64,000 bases of DNA from Paraglaciecola sp. T6c (GCF_000014225.1 NC_008228.1:2728001-2792000), one strand, 5' to 3'; shown: positions 19,216-28,322, numbered from the stretch's first letter. Program-made: numbers and translations. Notes: generated by a model from the sequence alone, not told the origin.

Positions 19216-21342
19216 ATGCTCTTGCAAAAATCAGTAGCCCCTTTAGCGACGCTTTCTCTTGTACTACAAAGTTCCTTCGTCGTTGGGCAACAATCACCTG
19301 TTGAAGTCATCGTTGTTAGCGGCTCCCATCAAAACACTGACATAATGGCACTTAGCAGCAATGTTAATCTTATTGATGAGCAAGAGATTGAGCGAGTCAA
19401 TGCTGTCCTCGCCAGCGACATACTCAATCGAGCCAGCGGCGTATATGTGCAAGCTAATAATGGTGTTGAAAACTTGCCTTCGCTACGCTCGCCTATCCTC
19501 ACAGGCCCGGGCGCTGGGGGGGCTTTTCTATTTATGCAAGACGGCGTGGCGACACGTGCTGCTGGGTTTGCCAATAACAATGGTTTAGCCGAGTTAAATT
19601 TGGCCCAAGCGGATGGCATCGAAGTTATCCAAGGCCCAAATAGCGCAGTATATGGTTCTAACGCAGTGCACGGTGTTATCAATGTATTGAGTCTCACGCC
19701 GAGCAATGGCGCAGACGTAGGCATCACATTTGGCCCTAATGATAGAGTTCAGTTTAACGGTGCATTGGGTCACATTGACGATCAAGGACCTGCAAACCAA
19801 GGCATCGGCCTGAATATTCAGGTTGTTGACGATGGCGGTTATCAAAACGACAGCGGTTTTACCTCGAGTAAATTAGGCTTACGTCATGATTATCAGCGAG
19901 ACCAACTGACTATCCAAAGCTCACTGTCTGGTTTTGATCTTGACCAAGACACTGCAGGTTTTATCGCCTCTGGTGATAACGGTGAGGGTTGCTTTAGCTC
20001 TAACTTCGCGCCCGACAAATTATATAAAGATCGCTCAGCAATGGAAAAAAACTGTGATCCCGATGCGTATCGGCAATGGTCTTCCATTCGAGGCGCAACG
20101 CATATTGCTTATCAAGTTAACAACGATGAATTGATTAACGTTACACCGTATTTTCGAAGTAACAGTATGGAATTTCGCCAGCACTACCTCCCCTCACGCG
20201 CTATCGAAGAAAACAGTCACTTTAGCTTGGGTGTCAATTCTGATTACCAATGGCAAGTAAACCAATCCGTCTCTCTTGTAGTTGGCATCGATATAGACTG
20301 GACGCAAGGTGAACTGACGGAAACCCAAGAACTAGCAGACCGCTTTAGCTTCGGAAAAGCAAGACAACAAGGTGTGCATTTTGACTATGAGGTCGATTCA
20401 TCGACCCTTGCACCATATATCCAAGTCAATTGGCAATATAACGAGGCGCTTGTCTTTACCACCAATGTTAGATTCGATAGCACAGAATATGACTATGATA
20501 ATTTAATCGCGAATGGCACAACCAAGGCGGATGGCACATCTTGTATCAACAATGACGGTCAAGCTGTGAGTTGCTTGTATCAACGCCCAGAAGATCGCAC
20601 TGACCGTTTCAATAACACCAGTGCCAAAATAGGCGCTAATTACCGTGTAAGTGATAATATCTCTTTGTTTGCGAATTGGTCTAACGGGTTTCGAGCGCCT
20701 CAAACGACGGATTTATATCGGCTCCAAAACCAACAAACCATAGGCACTATTGATTCCGAAGAAATTAACAGTATTGAAGCTGGCATAAGAGGTGCCTATC
20801 AAGTGTTAACGTTCCAAGGGGTCATATATCGAATGCAGAAGGATAACTTTTTCTTTCGTGATGACGATGGTTTAAATGTAACTGATGGCGAAACAAACCA
20901 TAGCGGTGTTGAACTAACAGTTAGCATAAACGTTTTAGATAACTTACGTTTTTTGGCCAACTATGCGTACGCAAAACATGAGTATGACTTTGATCGTTTA
21001 AGCAGTGGCGTTGTAAATGGCAACGAAATCGATACAGCCCCTCGTCAACAAGGCAACGCCCGCTTAGAATGGCAGCCCACGAATGCCACATCCCTAGCGT
21101 TAGAGTGGCAACACATTGGCAGTTACTTTCTTGATCCAGCAAATGAACATGAATATGCCGGACACGACTTGTTCAATATACGGGCCCAATGGCAAATCAA
21201 TAAGCAGATACGCCTTAATGCCAAGCTAGAAAATGTCTTCGATGGAGAATATGCCAGCCGAGCGGATTACGCGTTTGGCTCCTACCGGTATTTCGGTGGA
21301 CAGCCTCGCGCGATATATTTAGGCGCAAATTACGCTTTTTAG
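19216..21342 (+). CDS. TonB-dependent outer-membrane receptor
   Basis: 708 residues. A signal peptide ends near VVGQQ, followed by a TonB box-like VEVIVVSG, a plug domain (ERVNAVLASDILNRASGVYV, IEVIQGPNSAVYGSNAVHG) and a beta-barrel ending in aromatic NYAF. The conserved receptor stretch WSNGFRAPQTTDLYRL is present. The substrate is unknown; convergence with a siderophore-interacting reductase suggests ferric siderophore uptake. No clear Fur box was found in the 214 bases upstream, unlike the other iron genes here. TAAGG lies five bases before the ATG. Confidence 0.92.
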   Translation: MLLQKSVAPLATLSLVLQSSFVVGQQSPVEVIVVSGSHQNTDIMALSSNVNLIDEQEIERVNAVLASDILNRASGVYVQANNGVENLPSLRSPILTGPGAGGAFLFMQDGVATRAAGFANNNGLAELNLAQADGIEVIQGPNSAVYGSNAVHGVINVLSLTPSNGADVGITFGPNDRVQFNGALGHIDDQGPANQGIGLNIQVVDDGGYQNDSGFTSSKLGLRHDYQRDQLTIQSSLSGFDLDQDTAGFIASGDNGEGCFSSNFAPDKLYKDRSAMEKNCDPDAYRQWSSIRGATHIAYQVNNDELINVTPYFRSNSMEFRQHYLPSRAIEENSHFSLGVNSDYQWQVNQSVSLVVGIDIDWTQGELTETQELADRFSFGKARQQGVHFDYEVDSSTLAPYIQVNWQYNEALVFTTNVRFDSTEYDYDNLIANGTTKADGTSCINNDGQAVSCLYQRPEDRTDRFNNTSAKIGANYRVSDNISLFANWSNGFRAPQTTDLYRLQNQQTIGTIDSEEINSIEAGIRGAYQVLTFQGVIYRMQKDNFFFRDDDGLNVTDGETNHSGVELTVSINVLDNLRFLANYAYAKHEYDFDRLSSGVVNGNEIDTAPRQQGNARLEWQPTNATSLALEWQHIGSYFLDPANEHEYAGHDLFNIRAQWQINKQIRLNAKLENVFDGEYASRADYAFGSYRYFGGQPRAIYLGANYAF

Positions 21343-21402
21343 TCGTTAAAGACATCAGATGGGCCAACGCCATTGAGCAGTATTGTTTTGCTTTAGTAAA
21401 AA

Positions 21403-22167
21403 TTAAAGCGGGCTCTGCTGCTTCTGGCGATTAAATTTATCTGCATCCACACCTTTCTTCCAATACCCAGTAGCGAATAGATTCATGCGCTCATAACCTA
21501 AGTCATCCAACAATATGCCTTTTATTGTTCGCACGCTACGCGCTTCCAAGCCGAAAAATACCTGAGTGTTGTCACAGGGCATTATTTTAGCGACCCTTTC
21601 AACGTGTTGTTCGAGTGTATGGCTTGATTCATCTTCGATATGCCACTCTATATTGAGGTGCTCCCCCGCATCCATGGCAATCACATCAGCGCGTGTGGGT
21701 ACAGTAATAATCGATTTTAAGTTTGCCTGTTTCGGTATGTATCTAGCAAAACCATTAACTGCGTTTATTGAGGTTAAATCACCAATAAGTAAGTAGTTGT
21801 CTTCATTGTAGTTGCTTAACTTAGGGGCTCCAGGGCCGGCAATTGCCGCGAAGTCCCCTACTTTGGCCGCACTAGCCCAATTGGTCGCTGGACCTGCGTG
21901 TCGATTGACTACAAAATCAATGGTTAACTCTGACGATCCTGCATCAAAGCTGCGAATGGTATAAGAGCGCTTAAATGCTGGTTTGGGTGCATCAAAAGCG
22001 AGTTCAGGAAATTGTTCCCCCGGATGAGGTACCAGTACCTTTACATGAGCACCTTCTTTTCCTTGGGGGAATCCAGCCAGTTCTTCTGAACTAAATACGA
22101 TCCGACGTAAATGTGGCGACAATGATTCTACGCGTGTAACGCTAACTAAACGTGCTTTGGGTTTCAT
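21403..22167 (-). CDS. Siderophore-interacting protein (ViuB/YqjH-type ferric reductase)
   Basis: 254 residues with an FAD-binding barrel (KRSYTIRSFD, the RxYT flavin motif) and a C-terminal NAD(P)H-binding SIP domain (FFGLEARSVRTIKGIL, YWKKGVDADKF). The family reduces ferric siderophores in the cytoplasm to free Fe(II). GAGGAG precedes the ATG. A Fur-like box lies about 63-82 bases upstream, supporting iron-repressed expression. It converges with the TonB receptor gene, so import and intracellular iron release are encoded side by side. Confidence 0.93.
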   Translation of the reverse strand: MKPKARLVSVTRVESLSPHLRRIVFSSEELAGFPQGKEGAHVKVLVPHPGEQFPELAFDAPKPAFKRSYTIRSFDAGSSELTIDFVVNRHAGPATNWASAAKVGDFAAIAGPGAPKLSNYNEDNYLLIGDLTSINAVNGFARYIPKQANLKSIITVPTRADVIAMDAGEHLNIEWHIEDESSHTLEQHVERVAKIMPCDNTQVFFGLEARSVRTIKGILLDDLGYERMNLFATGYWKKGVDADKFNRQKQQSPL

Positions 22168-22212
22168 CTCAGCTCCTCAAGTGGTTGACAATATCAACTA
22201 TATACCGATTGC

Positions 22213-22249
22213 AATGATAGTCAATCATTAAATGAGAATTATTACTATT
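22213..22249. promoter_or_regulatory. Fur-like box upstream of siderophore reductase
   Basis: AATGATAGTCAATCATT is followed by AAATGAGAATTATTACTATT, AT-rich hexamers of the GATAAT/ATTATC kind. The last 20 bases match the reverse complement of the fpr upstream site at 19 of 20 positions, which strengthens the reading as a Fur operator. Confidence 0.7.
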
Positions 22250-22271
22250 TACTGCTTTGGAAGGGGAACCA

Positions 22272-22304
22272 TAAACAAAACGCCTGATCGTAATGATCTA
22301 GGCG
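22272..22304 (-). terminator. Rho-independent terminator after repeat-protein gene
   Basis: On the minus strand a stem formed by CGCCT/AGGCG and GATC/GATC (one bulged base, 5-base loop) is followed by TTTTGTTTAT. It lies 45 bases past the stop codon of the decapeptide-repeat gene. Confidence 0.75.
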
Positions 22305-22348
22305 CTCTATTCTTTTGCTGAGTGTACTTTTACAAAAATATATGCCGA

Positions 22349-23179
22349 TTATGCCATCGCAGCTGGTGGTACCATCTTCCCGCCTGTACCGATTTGCGCT
22401 GGTGGCACCATTTTCCCACCGGTTCCTATGAGGCTAGACGCGCTATTTGATAAATCAGCGACAGTAAAGCTAGGAGGTACCATCTTACCGCCTGTGCCAA
22501 TTTGCGCTGGTGGCACCATTTTCCCACCGGTTCCTATTAGGCTAGACGCGCTATTTGATAAATCAGCGACAGTAAAGCTAGGAGGTACCATCTTACCGCC
22601 TGTGCCGATTTGCGCTGGTGGCACCATTTTTCCACCGGTTCCTATTAGGCTAGACGTACTATTTGATAAATCAGCGACAGTAAAGCTAGGAGGTACCATC
22701 TTACCGCCTGTACCGATTTGCGCTGGTGGCACCATTTTCCCACCGGTTCCTATGAGGCTAAACGCGCTATTTGATAAATAAGCGACAGTAAAGCTAGGAG
22801 GTACCATCTTTCCGCCTGTACCGATTTGCGCTGGTGGCACCATTTTCCCACCAGTTCCTATTAGGCTGGACGCGCTATTTGATAAATCGGCGACAGTAAA
22901 GCTAGGAGGTACCATCTTTCCGCCTGTACCGATTTGCGCTGGCGGCACCATTTTCCCACCGGTTCCTATTAGGCTAGACGCGCTATTTGATATATCAGCG
23001 ACAGTAAAGCTAGGAGGTACCATCTTACCGCCTGTGCCGATTTGCGCTGGTGGCACCATTTTCCCACCGGTTCCTATCAAGCTTGGAGGAACCATTTTCC
23101 CACCCGTACCTATCGCAGATGCTGAGCTAGAGGCAAAAATAGATAAAACAACAGTGGCAGTAAGAGTGAATTTTTTCAT
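22349..23179 (-). CDS. Secreted protein of 15 IGTGGKMVPP decapeptide repeats, unknown function
   Basis: 276 residues. A clear signal peptide (MKKFTLTATVVLSIFASSSASA) is followed only by repeats. There are 15 perfect copies of IGTGGKMVPP. After one copy with linker SL come six 36-residue units, each holding copy A plus AQ, then copy B plus a linker of the form SFTVADLSNSASSL (variants DI, AY, AF, ST), and finally a copy pair ending AAMA. There are no cysteines and no charged residues in the decamer except Lys. The composition suggests a disordered or fibrous exported protein, or a precursor cut into identical peptides. No family is recognised. A predicted terminator follows, and a 129-base gap separates it from the upstream membrane-protein gene on the same strand. 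Confidence 0.8.
   Translation of the reverse strand: MKKFTLTATVVLSIFASSSASAIGTGGKMVPPSLIGTGGKMVPPAQIGTGGKMVPPSFTVADISNSASSLIGTGGKMVPPAQIGTGGKMVPPSFTVADLSNSASSLIGTGGKMVPPAQIGTGGKMVPPSFTVAYLSNSAFSLIGTGGKMVPPAQIGTGGKMVPPSFTVADLSNSTSSLIGTGGKMVPPAQIGTGGKMVPPSFTVADLSNSASSLIGTGGKMVPPAQIGTGGKMVPPSFTVADLSNSASSLIGTGGKMVPPAQIGTGGKMVPPAAMA
22430..23077 (-). repeat. Six tandem 108-bp units inside the decapeptide-repeat gene
   Basis: The unit is exactly 36 codons and repeats six times with a few substitutions. Within each unit the two IGTGGKMVPP copies use consistently different codons (one begins ATAGGAACC or similar, the other ATCGGCACA). The 108-bp block is therefore the duplicating unit, and the decamer doubling is older. 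Confidence 0.95.
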
Positions 23180-23308
23180 GACTTAGATCCTATTAATATT
23201 TTCAGCGGAGAAATTTCCACCAAAATGATTATCAAGGATCTATATCGGCAATGTCACATATAAGGTTAAAATATGAACATATACACAGTATGTTGGGAAG
23301 AGACGAGT

Positions 23309-24019
23309 TTAGGCTTTAAACCAATTTTTCGATATTAGTATGTAACCTTGGATGAGGACCAAAAGGGCAGAATAAGTAGTTAGCCCGTGGAATATGTAGG
23401 GTGCGGCGTAGTAAACAAAGGTACTTGGAAGGTCAAAGACACGACGTAAAACGTACTCGACTAATATAAATTGGTGTAAGAGTATGTAAAAGAAAACCAG
23501 TTGGTATAGGGTGTGATCCAGATCCAGCGAGCTATATTGCTTAGGAAAGTACTTCGCCATAATAAACACACGTGCAAAGAGGAAATGCCTAACCCACAAG
23601 TTTATCGTTAGCAACAGAACATACCAAAAGATCATTGCTGCTTCTTGGGAAGTCAAATACCAATAAGCCTCAGCCCCAAGACATAACACAACCACAACTG
23701 CTGTCGGCCATCGAAGACTATCTTCACTAACTTTATACAAGGTCCAACAGGTCACTAGATACGTAGCCAGTTTTAAAGAGATCTGGAATTTTTCGCTGAT
23801 AACAAGAGGATAAAGTAATTCTGAAGACAAATTAGCGGCTGCAGAAATAATAATAATGCTGACAAGGTTAATGTCGCGAATAAATAACACTGCAACAAAC
23901 CCTAATAGGGCTAGGTAAATTTTTTCGAACAGTAATCCATCACCGTAAGTGAGAAATCCGGCACATACAAAAAGAATCGAACCAAAGATTTTTGGGAGAC
24001 GGGAAGAGCCTACAAACAC
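23309..24019 (-). CDS. Polytopic membrane protein, unknown family
   Basis: 236 residues with about six or seven hydrophobic segments (FGSILFVCAGFLTYGDGL, LVSIIIISAAANLSSEL, WPTAVVVVLCLGAEAYWYL, IFWYVLLLTINLWV, LYQLVFFYILLHQFILVEY, YSALLVLIQGYILI). No domain is recognised. Translation starts at GTG, six bases after the stop of the small XRE-type regulator, so the two are coupled. It precedes the decapeptide-repeat gene on the same strand. A role as a sensor or transporter for that product is only a guess. Confidence 0.7.
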   Translation of the reverse strand: MFVGSSRLPKIFGSILFVCAGFLTYGDGLLFEKIYLALLGFVAVLFIRDINLVSIIIISAAANLSSELLYPLVISEKFQISLKLATYLVTCWTLYKVSEDSLRWPTAVVVVLCLGAEAYWYLTSQEAAMIFWYVLLLTINLWVRHFLFARVFIMAKYFPKQYSSLDLDHTLYQLVFFYILLHQFILVEYVLRRVFDLPSTFVYYAAPYIFHGLTTYSALLVLIQGYILISKNWFKA

Positions 24020-24025
24020 AGGGGC

Positions 24026-24298
24026 TTAGAATCTATCCGTGATAAATTTAAAGTAGCCTACGATTTGATTGACGAAATTGTTACGGGTTTCTTCTTTGGC
24101 CTTACTACGGCATACAGACCACCACTTTTTCACAACCTCAATTTGCAATGTTCGCAAAGATTCAGGCTTATTATTCTCTATCGCTGAAACCGTTTCACGA
24201 CTCAACCCCAAGCGCAGCGCTAAATCACCTTGAGTATAACCCGCCTCTTTTCTGAGGTTTCTTAATATGACCGGCAGTTCACTACTGTGTAAATCCAT
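24026..24298 (-). CDS. Small XRE-family helix-turn-helix regulator
   Basis: 90 residues. Residues about 8-55 form a Cro/CI helix-turn-helix (LRNLRKEAGYTQGDLALRLG, LSRETVSAIEN, KPESLRTLQIEVV). The rest (about 58-90) is a basic then hydrophobic tail (WWSVCRSKAKEE, NQIVGYFKFITDRF). It is first in a two-gene operon with a membrane protein, resembling regulator-membrane protein pairs in which the membrane partner modulates the regulator. A recognisable ribosome binding site is lacking. It may control the repeat-protein gene downstream; nothing in the sequence proves this. Confidence 0.82.
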   Translation of the reverse strand: MDLHSSELPVILRNLRKEAGYTQGDLALRLGLSRETVSAIENNKPESLRTLQIEVVKKWWSVCRSKAKEETRNNFVNQIVGYFKFITDRF

Positions 24299-24486
24299 GA
24301 TTAGTTTGCCTAAAAAAGCGGTTAATTAATTCGACTGTTAATGGTAACTATTTTACGACACCTAAGTAAAGAAAAATCCCCCATAACCACTAGAACATAT
24401 ATAGAAGTGTATTGAGAGGCTTATGCGAATTGCTTATAATTTAATCAACATAAAGACTAATTGACTTTTCTTAATAAGTAACTTTG

Positions 24487-26121
24487 TTAATCGGTAGCCA
24501 GCGTATCGTCCACCTCAACGCTATTAGAGATACTTTTTTTAACTAATAATCGAGCGGTTTCGTGTTCAGCATGCACAAATGCGCATATCCCCATTCCCAT
24601 TAGCGCCCTTTTCTCTTCTTGGCTATTAATTTTCACAATCACCTTAGCCTGAGGATGAAAGTTCAAGACGGCTTGGCAAATAATTTTCTTTTTGACTAAA
24701 TTTGTGACTGTTAAAATGACACTTGCTGATTCTTCTATTTTCAATGATTCCAGAACGGGTCGTTTGTCTAAGTGTCCAAAGTAAGCCATGTAGCCCCGTT
24801 CTCGAGCAAGTAGTACATGTTGTAAATTATCGGAAATAATGATGAAACGTATGCCCTTCGCTTTAAGCTCCTTTGCCACAATACGTCCGACAATGGCAAA
24901 GCCACAAATGACGGTGTGCTGCTGTTCATTGATGGGGGTGATTTTATCTGACTCGAAGAATTCAACCACGAAAAATGAAGCTAACTTATAGATATTGTTG
25001 ACCATAAAAGGCGTGACTATCATCGACAGCACGGTCACGAGAATAAGGAAGCTACCTAACTCGTTAGAAATTATATTTTCTGACAAAGCCAGCGAAAATA
25101 TCGCAAATGAAAATTCGCCTATTTGGCACAAAGCGATGGCAGTTTTAACTGCATCACTTTTGTTTGACTTGCGGCGTATTAGCGCAAAAATAAATAGCGC
25201 TTTTGTCAGCATAGCTAATGCTAAAACACCCAGTACCATGAAGAACTCTTGATAAAAATAAGCGATATCTATTTTCGTGCCGATGGAAAAGAAAAACGCA
25301 CCAAGCAAAATGTCTTTATAGGAAGCGATGTCTGACTCAACTTTTACATGAAAATTGGTTTCCGCGATGATCATGCCTGCTATGAATGCACCTAATGAGT
25401 AAGTAAATCCCATTTCATGGGCAAGCAATGAGGCGCCGATCACAATGGTCAGCACAGAGCCCAAAAATAGCTCTTCCAGTTTAGCGTTTGTGGAAAAATG
25501 CAGCAGCCATTCAATAATCTTCTTGCCCAGCGTAAACATGAACACAATCACCAAGGTGGCTGACAGTAAGGTATTTAAAAGCACGTCACCTACAGACAGC
25601 TCGCTGTTTGCTAAGAAGCTTATTAATAGCAGTATGGGGATCACGGCTAAATCTTGAAAAATCAGGATCGCCACCGATTTTTCACCATAAGGGGTCACAA
25701 CGTCTTTTGATTTCTTCAGGTAACTTAAAACAATGGCTGTCGATGACAAACTAAACGCCAATGCAATAATCACCGACGCCGTAATTGTTTGTGAAAATAG
25801 ATAGTAAGCGATAGCAAAAATGAGCAGCGCACTACCCACGACTTGCACGAACCCATTGATAAACACCAGTTCCTTCATTTTTTTAAGCTTATTAAAAGAA
25901 AGCTCTAAACCAATGGTGAACATTAAAAAGACAATACCAAATTCGCCTATCAGATCGAGAGAGTGCAACTTTTCGCTATCATCGAAATGGAAAATATTGC
26001 TGATAATGGTCCCTGTCATGATGTAGCCAATAATATGTGACACAGAAAGCTTCTTCAGCACTATGTTCAAGACAGTGGCAATGGCCAACGAAATAAAAAT
26101 TATCAGTAAAACAGAATCCAT
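24487..26121 (-). CDS. CPA2-family monovalent cation/proton antiporter with RCK domain
   Basis: About 544 residues. Residues to about 380 form a 12-helix Na+/H+-exchanger fold (FLMFTIGLELSFNKLKK, FQDLAVIPILLLISFLA, YSLGAFIAGMIIAET, CQIGEFSFAIFSLAL). The C-terminal part is a TrkA_N/RCK nucleotide-binding domain (VICGFAIVGRIVAKEL, HLDKRPVLESLKIEESASVI). The family exports K+ or Na+ in exchange for protons. I chose the ATG at 26121; an in-frame TTG at 26130 gives three extra residues. It stands alone on the minus strand. Confidence 0.9.
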   Translation of the reverse strand: MDSVLLIIFISLAIATVLNIVLKKLSVSHIIGYIMTGTIISNIFHFDDSEKLHSLDLIGEFGIVFLMFTIGLELSFNKLKKMKELVFINGFVQVVGSALLIFAIAYYLFSQTITASVIIALAFSLSSTAIVLSYLKKSKDVVTPYGEKSVAILIFQDLAVIPILLLISFLANSELSVGDVLLNTLLSATLVIVFMFTLGKKIIEWLLHFSTNAKLEELFLGSVLTIVIGASLLAHEMGFTYSLGAFIAGMIIAETNFHVKVESDIASYKDILLGAFFFSIGTKIDIAYFYQEFFMVLGVLALAMLTKALFIFALIRRKSNKSDAVKTAIALCQIGEFSFAIFSLALSENIISNELGSFLILVTVLSMIVTPFMVNNIYKLASFFVVEFFESDKITPINEQQHTVICGFAIVGRIVAKELKAKGIRFIIISDNLQHVLLARERGYMAYFGHLDKRPVLESLKIEESASVILTVTNLVKKKIICQAVLNFHPQAKVIVKINSQEEKRALMGMGICAFVHAEHETARLLVKKSISNSVEVDDTLATD

Positions 26122-26456
26122 GTATCTCAATCCAAATTCAATATCAGCACAACGCTACATTGCACTAACAAACTTATAACAAAAAGGAACTTAAACGGTT
26201 ATATTTTGCATTTATAGGAATAAGTAGAATATACCCGGCCTTTTAATATGTCTATTTGTATAAAATTGAAGATTAATAAAATCTGAGGGAATGCCCATGA
26301 CAGTTTTCACAATGTCACTATAATTTGGGCTCAAGAACTCGCTTGTTCTATCCTGCTAGAAGAATTAACTCACTAAGTAGATTGGGCGTTTGTAATGCTA
26401 ACCCGTGCCTAAAGTGGAGTAATAGCCATTTAAAACAAAACGATAAGGACATAAAC

Positions 26457-28322
26457 ATGAAAGCCGTTAAACAACTATTCATTGCACTTGATGCTGTTTC
26501 TTTACACATAAAAATTGACCTGAATAACGCTTTCCGTTTTCACTTCGGACGTGTCAAATTTGAAGCTACCCCAAGTAGTAAATCTCTAGCTTTTGCACTA
26601 TTTTGTACATTGACGTTCATCGGCTGCTCATCAAATACCGCCGAAGCCCCCTTAGCGCGTCATGCCTCATCTGCTCAAAATCACTCTATCGCCAACGTCA
26701 ATGAACCCTCAGAGCATGCACTGAATATTGAGAACAACATTTTTGCTGGGCAAATTGCACCTAAGCTATCAGGTATGGGAGAGCATGGTTTTTATCCATC
26801 TACCGGCAATGAAGACGCACACGTTTTTTTTAACCAAGCCATAGCCCTTACATATGGATTTAACCACTTAGAAGCACATCGCTCGTTTAAACAAGTCGCG
26901 GCGCTAGATCCAAGAAGCGCTATCGCTTTTTGGGGGCAAGCATTAGTCTTAGGCCCAAATATTAATGGAGCAATGGAGCCAAGTGCAGTGCAGCCCGCTC
27001 ATGAAGCCATAACTCAGGCACTTGCGTTAATTGAGTACGCTTCTCCTAAAGAAGCTGCGCTTATTCATGCACTCAGGCAAAGATACTCCCTAGACGAGTC
27101 TCTATCTGATCGTAATCGTCTAGATGCAAACTATGCAGATGCTATGCGAGCACTAGTCATGGAATATCCGGATGATGCCAACCTTCGCACCCTATTGGCT
27201 GAAGCGCTCATGGTTATTCATAGCTGGGATTACTGGAAAAACGATGGCCAACCTAAAGAATGGACCAATGAAATATTAGCGGTGTTAGAAGACGGACTAA
27301 AGTTCAGCCCATCTCATGCGGGGCTAAATCATTATTACATTCACGCTGTAGAAGCTTCAAAACAGCCTGAGCGCGGGCTCGCCAGTGCAAAAATACTCGA
27401 AACGGCAGTGCCAGGGGCGGGTCATCTGGTGCATATGCCTTCACATATTTATATTCGTACTGGTCGTTATCAACAGGGGGTACTGAGTAACGAGCACGCC
27501 ATTTTGGTCGATAATAACTACATCACTCAATGCCGCCAACAAGGGGTATATCCATTAGCTTACGTACCACATAATCGGCATTTTTTATGGGCGATGGCTA
27601 GTATGCAAGGCAATAGTCAAAAAGCAATCAAAGCGGCTGAGCACATGGCGGCGCATATAGACACGCATCTAATGACGCAAGAAGGTCTTGGGACCCTCCA
27701 GCATTATTGGGTAACACCTTGGTATGCTTATATACGTTTCGGTAAATGGGAAAAAATCATGAACATTCCCAAACCTGCTACAAAACTTTTATATCCGCTA
27801 GCGGTGTGGCATTACGCCCAGGGTAGCGCACTTAGTTCTAATGGACATATCTTGCAAGCGAGAACCCACCTGCAATACTTGAAACAACAAGCGAAGAACA
27901 AAAAACTCAAAGATATAACCGTCTGGCAAATAAATGATGCGTACAGTGTCATTAATATTGCTGCGCTAGTGCTTGAAGGCGAAATAGAAACCAAGGCCAA
28001 GAATTATTCCGCTGCCATTGACGCGCTGACAAAAGCCAGCGCGCTTGAAGACTCACTTAACTATAATGAGCCTTCCGATTGGCACGCCCCTGTACGCCAG
28101 TCACTTGGAGCCGCACTACTTGCAGCCGGTGAATCGATAAAGGCCCAACACGTCTACCAAGCCGATTTACACGTATTTCCAGAGAATGGTTGGTCCCTTT
28201 ATGGCTTACATCAGGCACTACTGGCTCAAGGGCTATCAACGGAGGCCAGCAAAGTTAACAAGCGATTTTTAAAAGCGTGGCAGCACGCTGATTTTGAGCT
28301 TAGTGGTTCAGTAGTGCATTGA
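26457..28322 (+). CDS. Tetratricopeptide-repeat protein, probably exported
   Basis: 621 residues from the ATG at 26457, which has AAGGA eight bases upstream; the frame is open to 26325 but that extension lacks support. A hydrophobic stretch at about 41-57 (SLAFALFCTLTFIGCSSN) looks like a lipoprotein signal, though about 40 residues precede it, longer than usual. The mature part is a series of TPR-like helical pairs with the conserved block VPGAGHLVHMPSHIYIRTGR and YVPHNRHFLWAMASMQG. Such proteins are widespread and of unknown role, probably scaffolds. Neighbours give no clear context. Confidence 0.75.
   Translation: MKAVKQLFIALDAVSLHIKIDLNNAFRFHFGRVKFEATPSSKSLAFALFCTLTFIGCSSNTAEAPLARHASSAQNHSIANVNEPSEHALNIENNIFAGQIAPKLSGMGEHGFYPSTGNEDAHVFFNQAIALTYGFNHLEAHRSFKQVAALDPRSAIAFWGQALVLGPNINGAMEPSAVQPAHEAITQALALIEYASPKEAALIHALRQRYSLDESLSDRNRLDANYADAMRALVMEYPDDANLRTLLAEALMVIHSWDYWKNDGQPKEWTNEILAVLEDGLKFSPSHAGLNHYYIHAVEASKQPERGLASAKILETAVPGAGHLVHMPSHIYIRTGRYQQGVLSNEHAILVDNNYITQCRQQGVYPLAYVPHNRHFLWAMASMQGNSQKAIKAAEHMAAHIDTHLMTQEGLGTLQHYWVTPWYAYIRFGKWEKIMNIPKPATKLLYPLAVWHYAQGSALSSNGHILQARTHLQYLKQQAKNKKLKDITVWQINDAYSVINIAALVLEGEIETKAKNYSAAIDALTKASALEDSLNYNEPSDWHAPVRQSLGAALLAAGESIKAQHVYQADLHVFPENGWSLYGLHQALLAQGLSTEASKVNKRFLKAWQHADFELSGSVVH

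Noticed and set aside
19006-19227. 73-codon minus-strand frame before the TonB receptor
   Set aside because: No ribosome binding site or family; it covers the receptor promoter and start.
22428-22781. Plus-strand open frame of about 117 codons through the repeats
   Set aside because: It is the antisense of the repeat-protein gene; openness follows from the repeated codons, and it has no ribosome binding site or signal.
22430-23077. Regular repeats resembling a CRISPR array
   Set aside because: The period is 108 bp with no distinct spacers, and the array is in frame within one signal-peptide-bearing gene.
26325-26456. N-terminal extension of the TPR protein
   Set aside because: No ribosome binding site at the upstream start, while AAGGA is correctly placed before the ATG at 26457.
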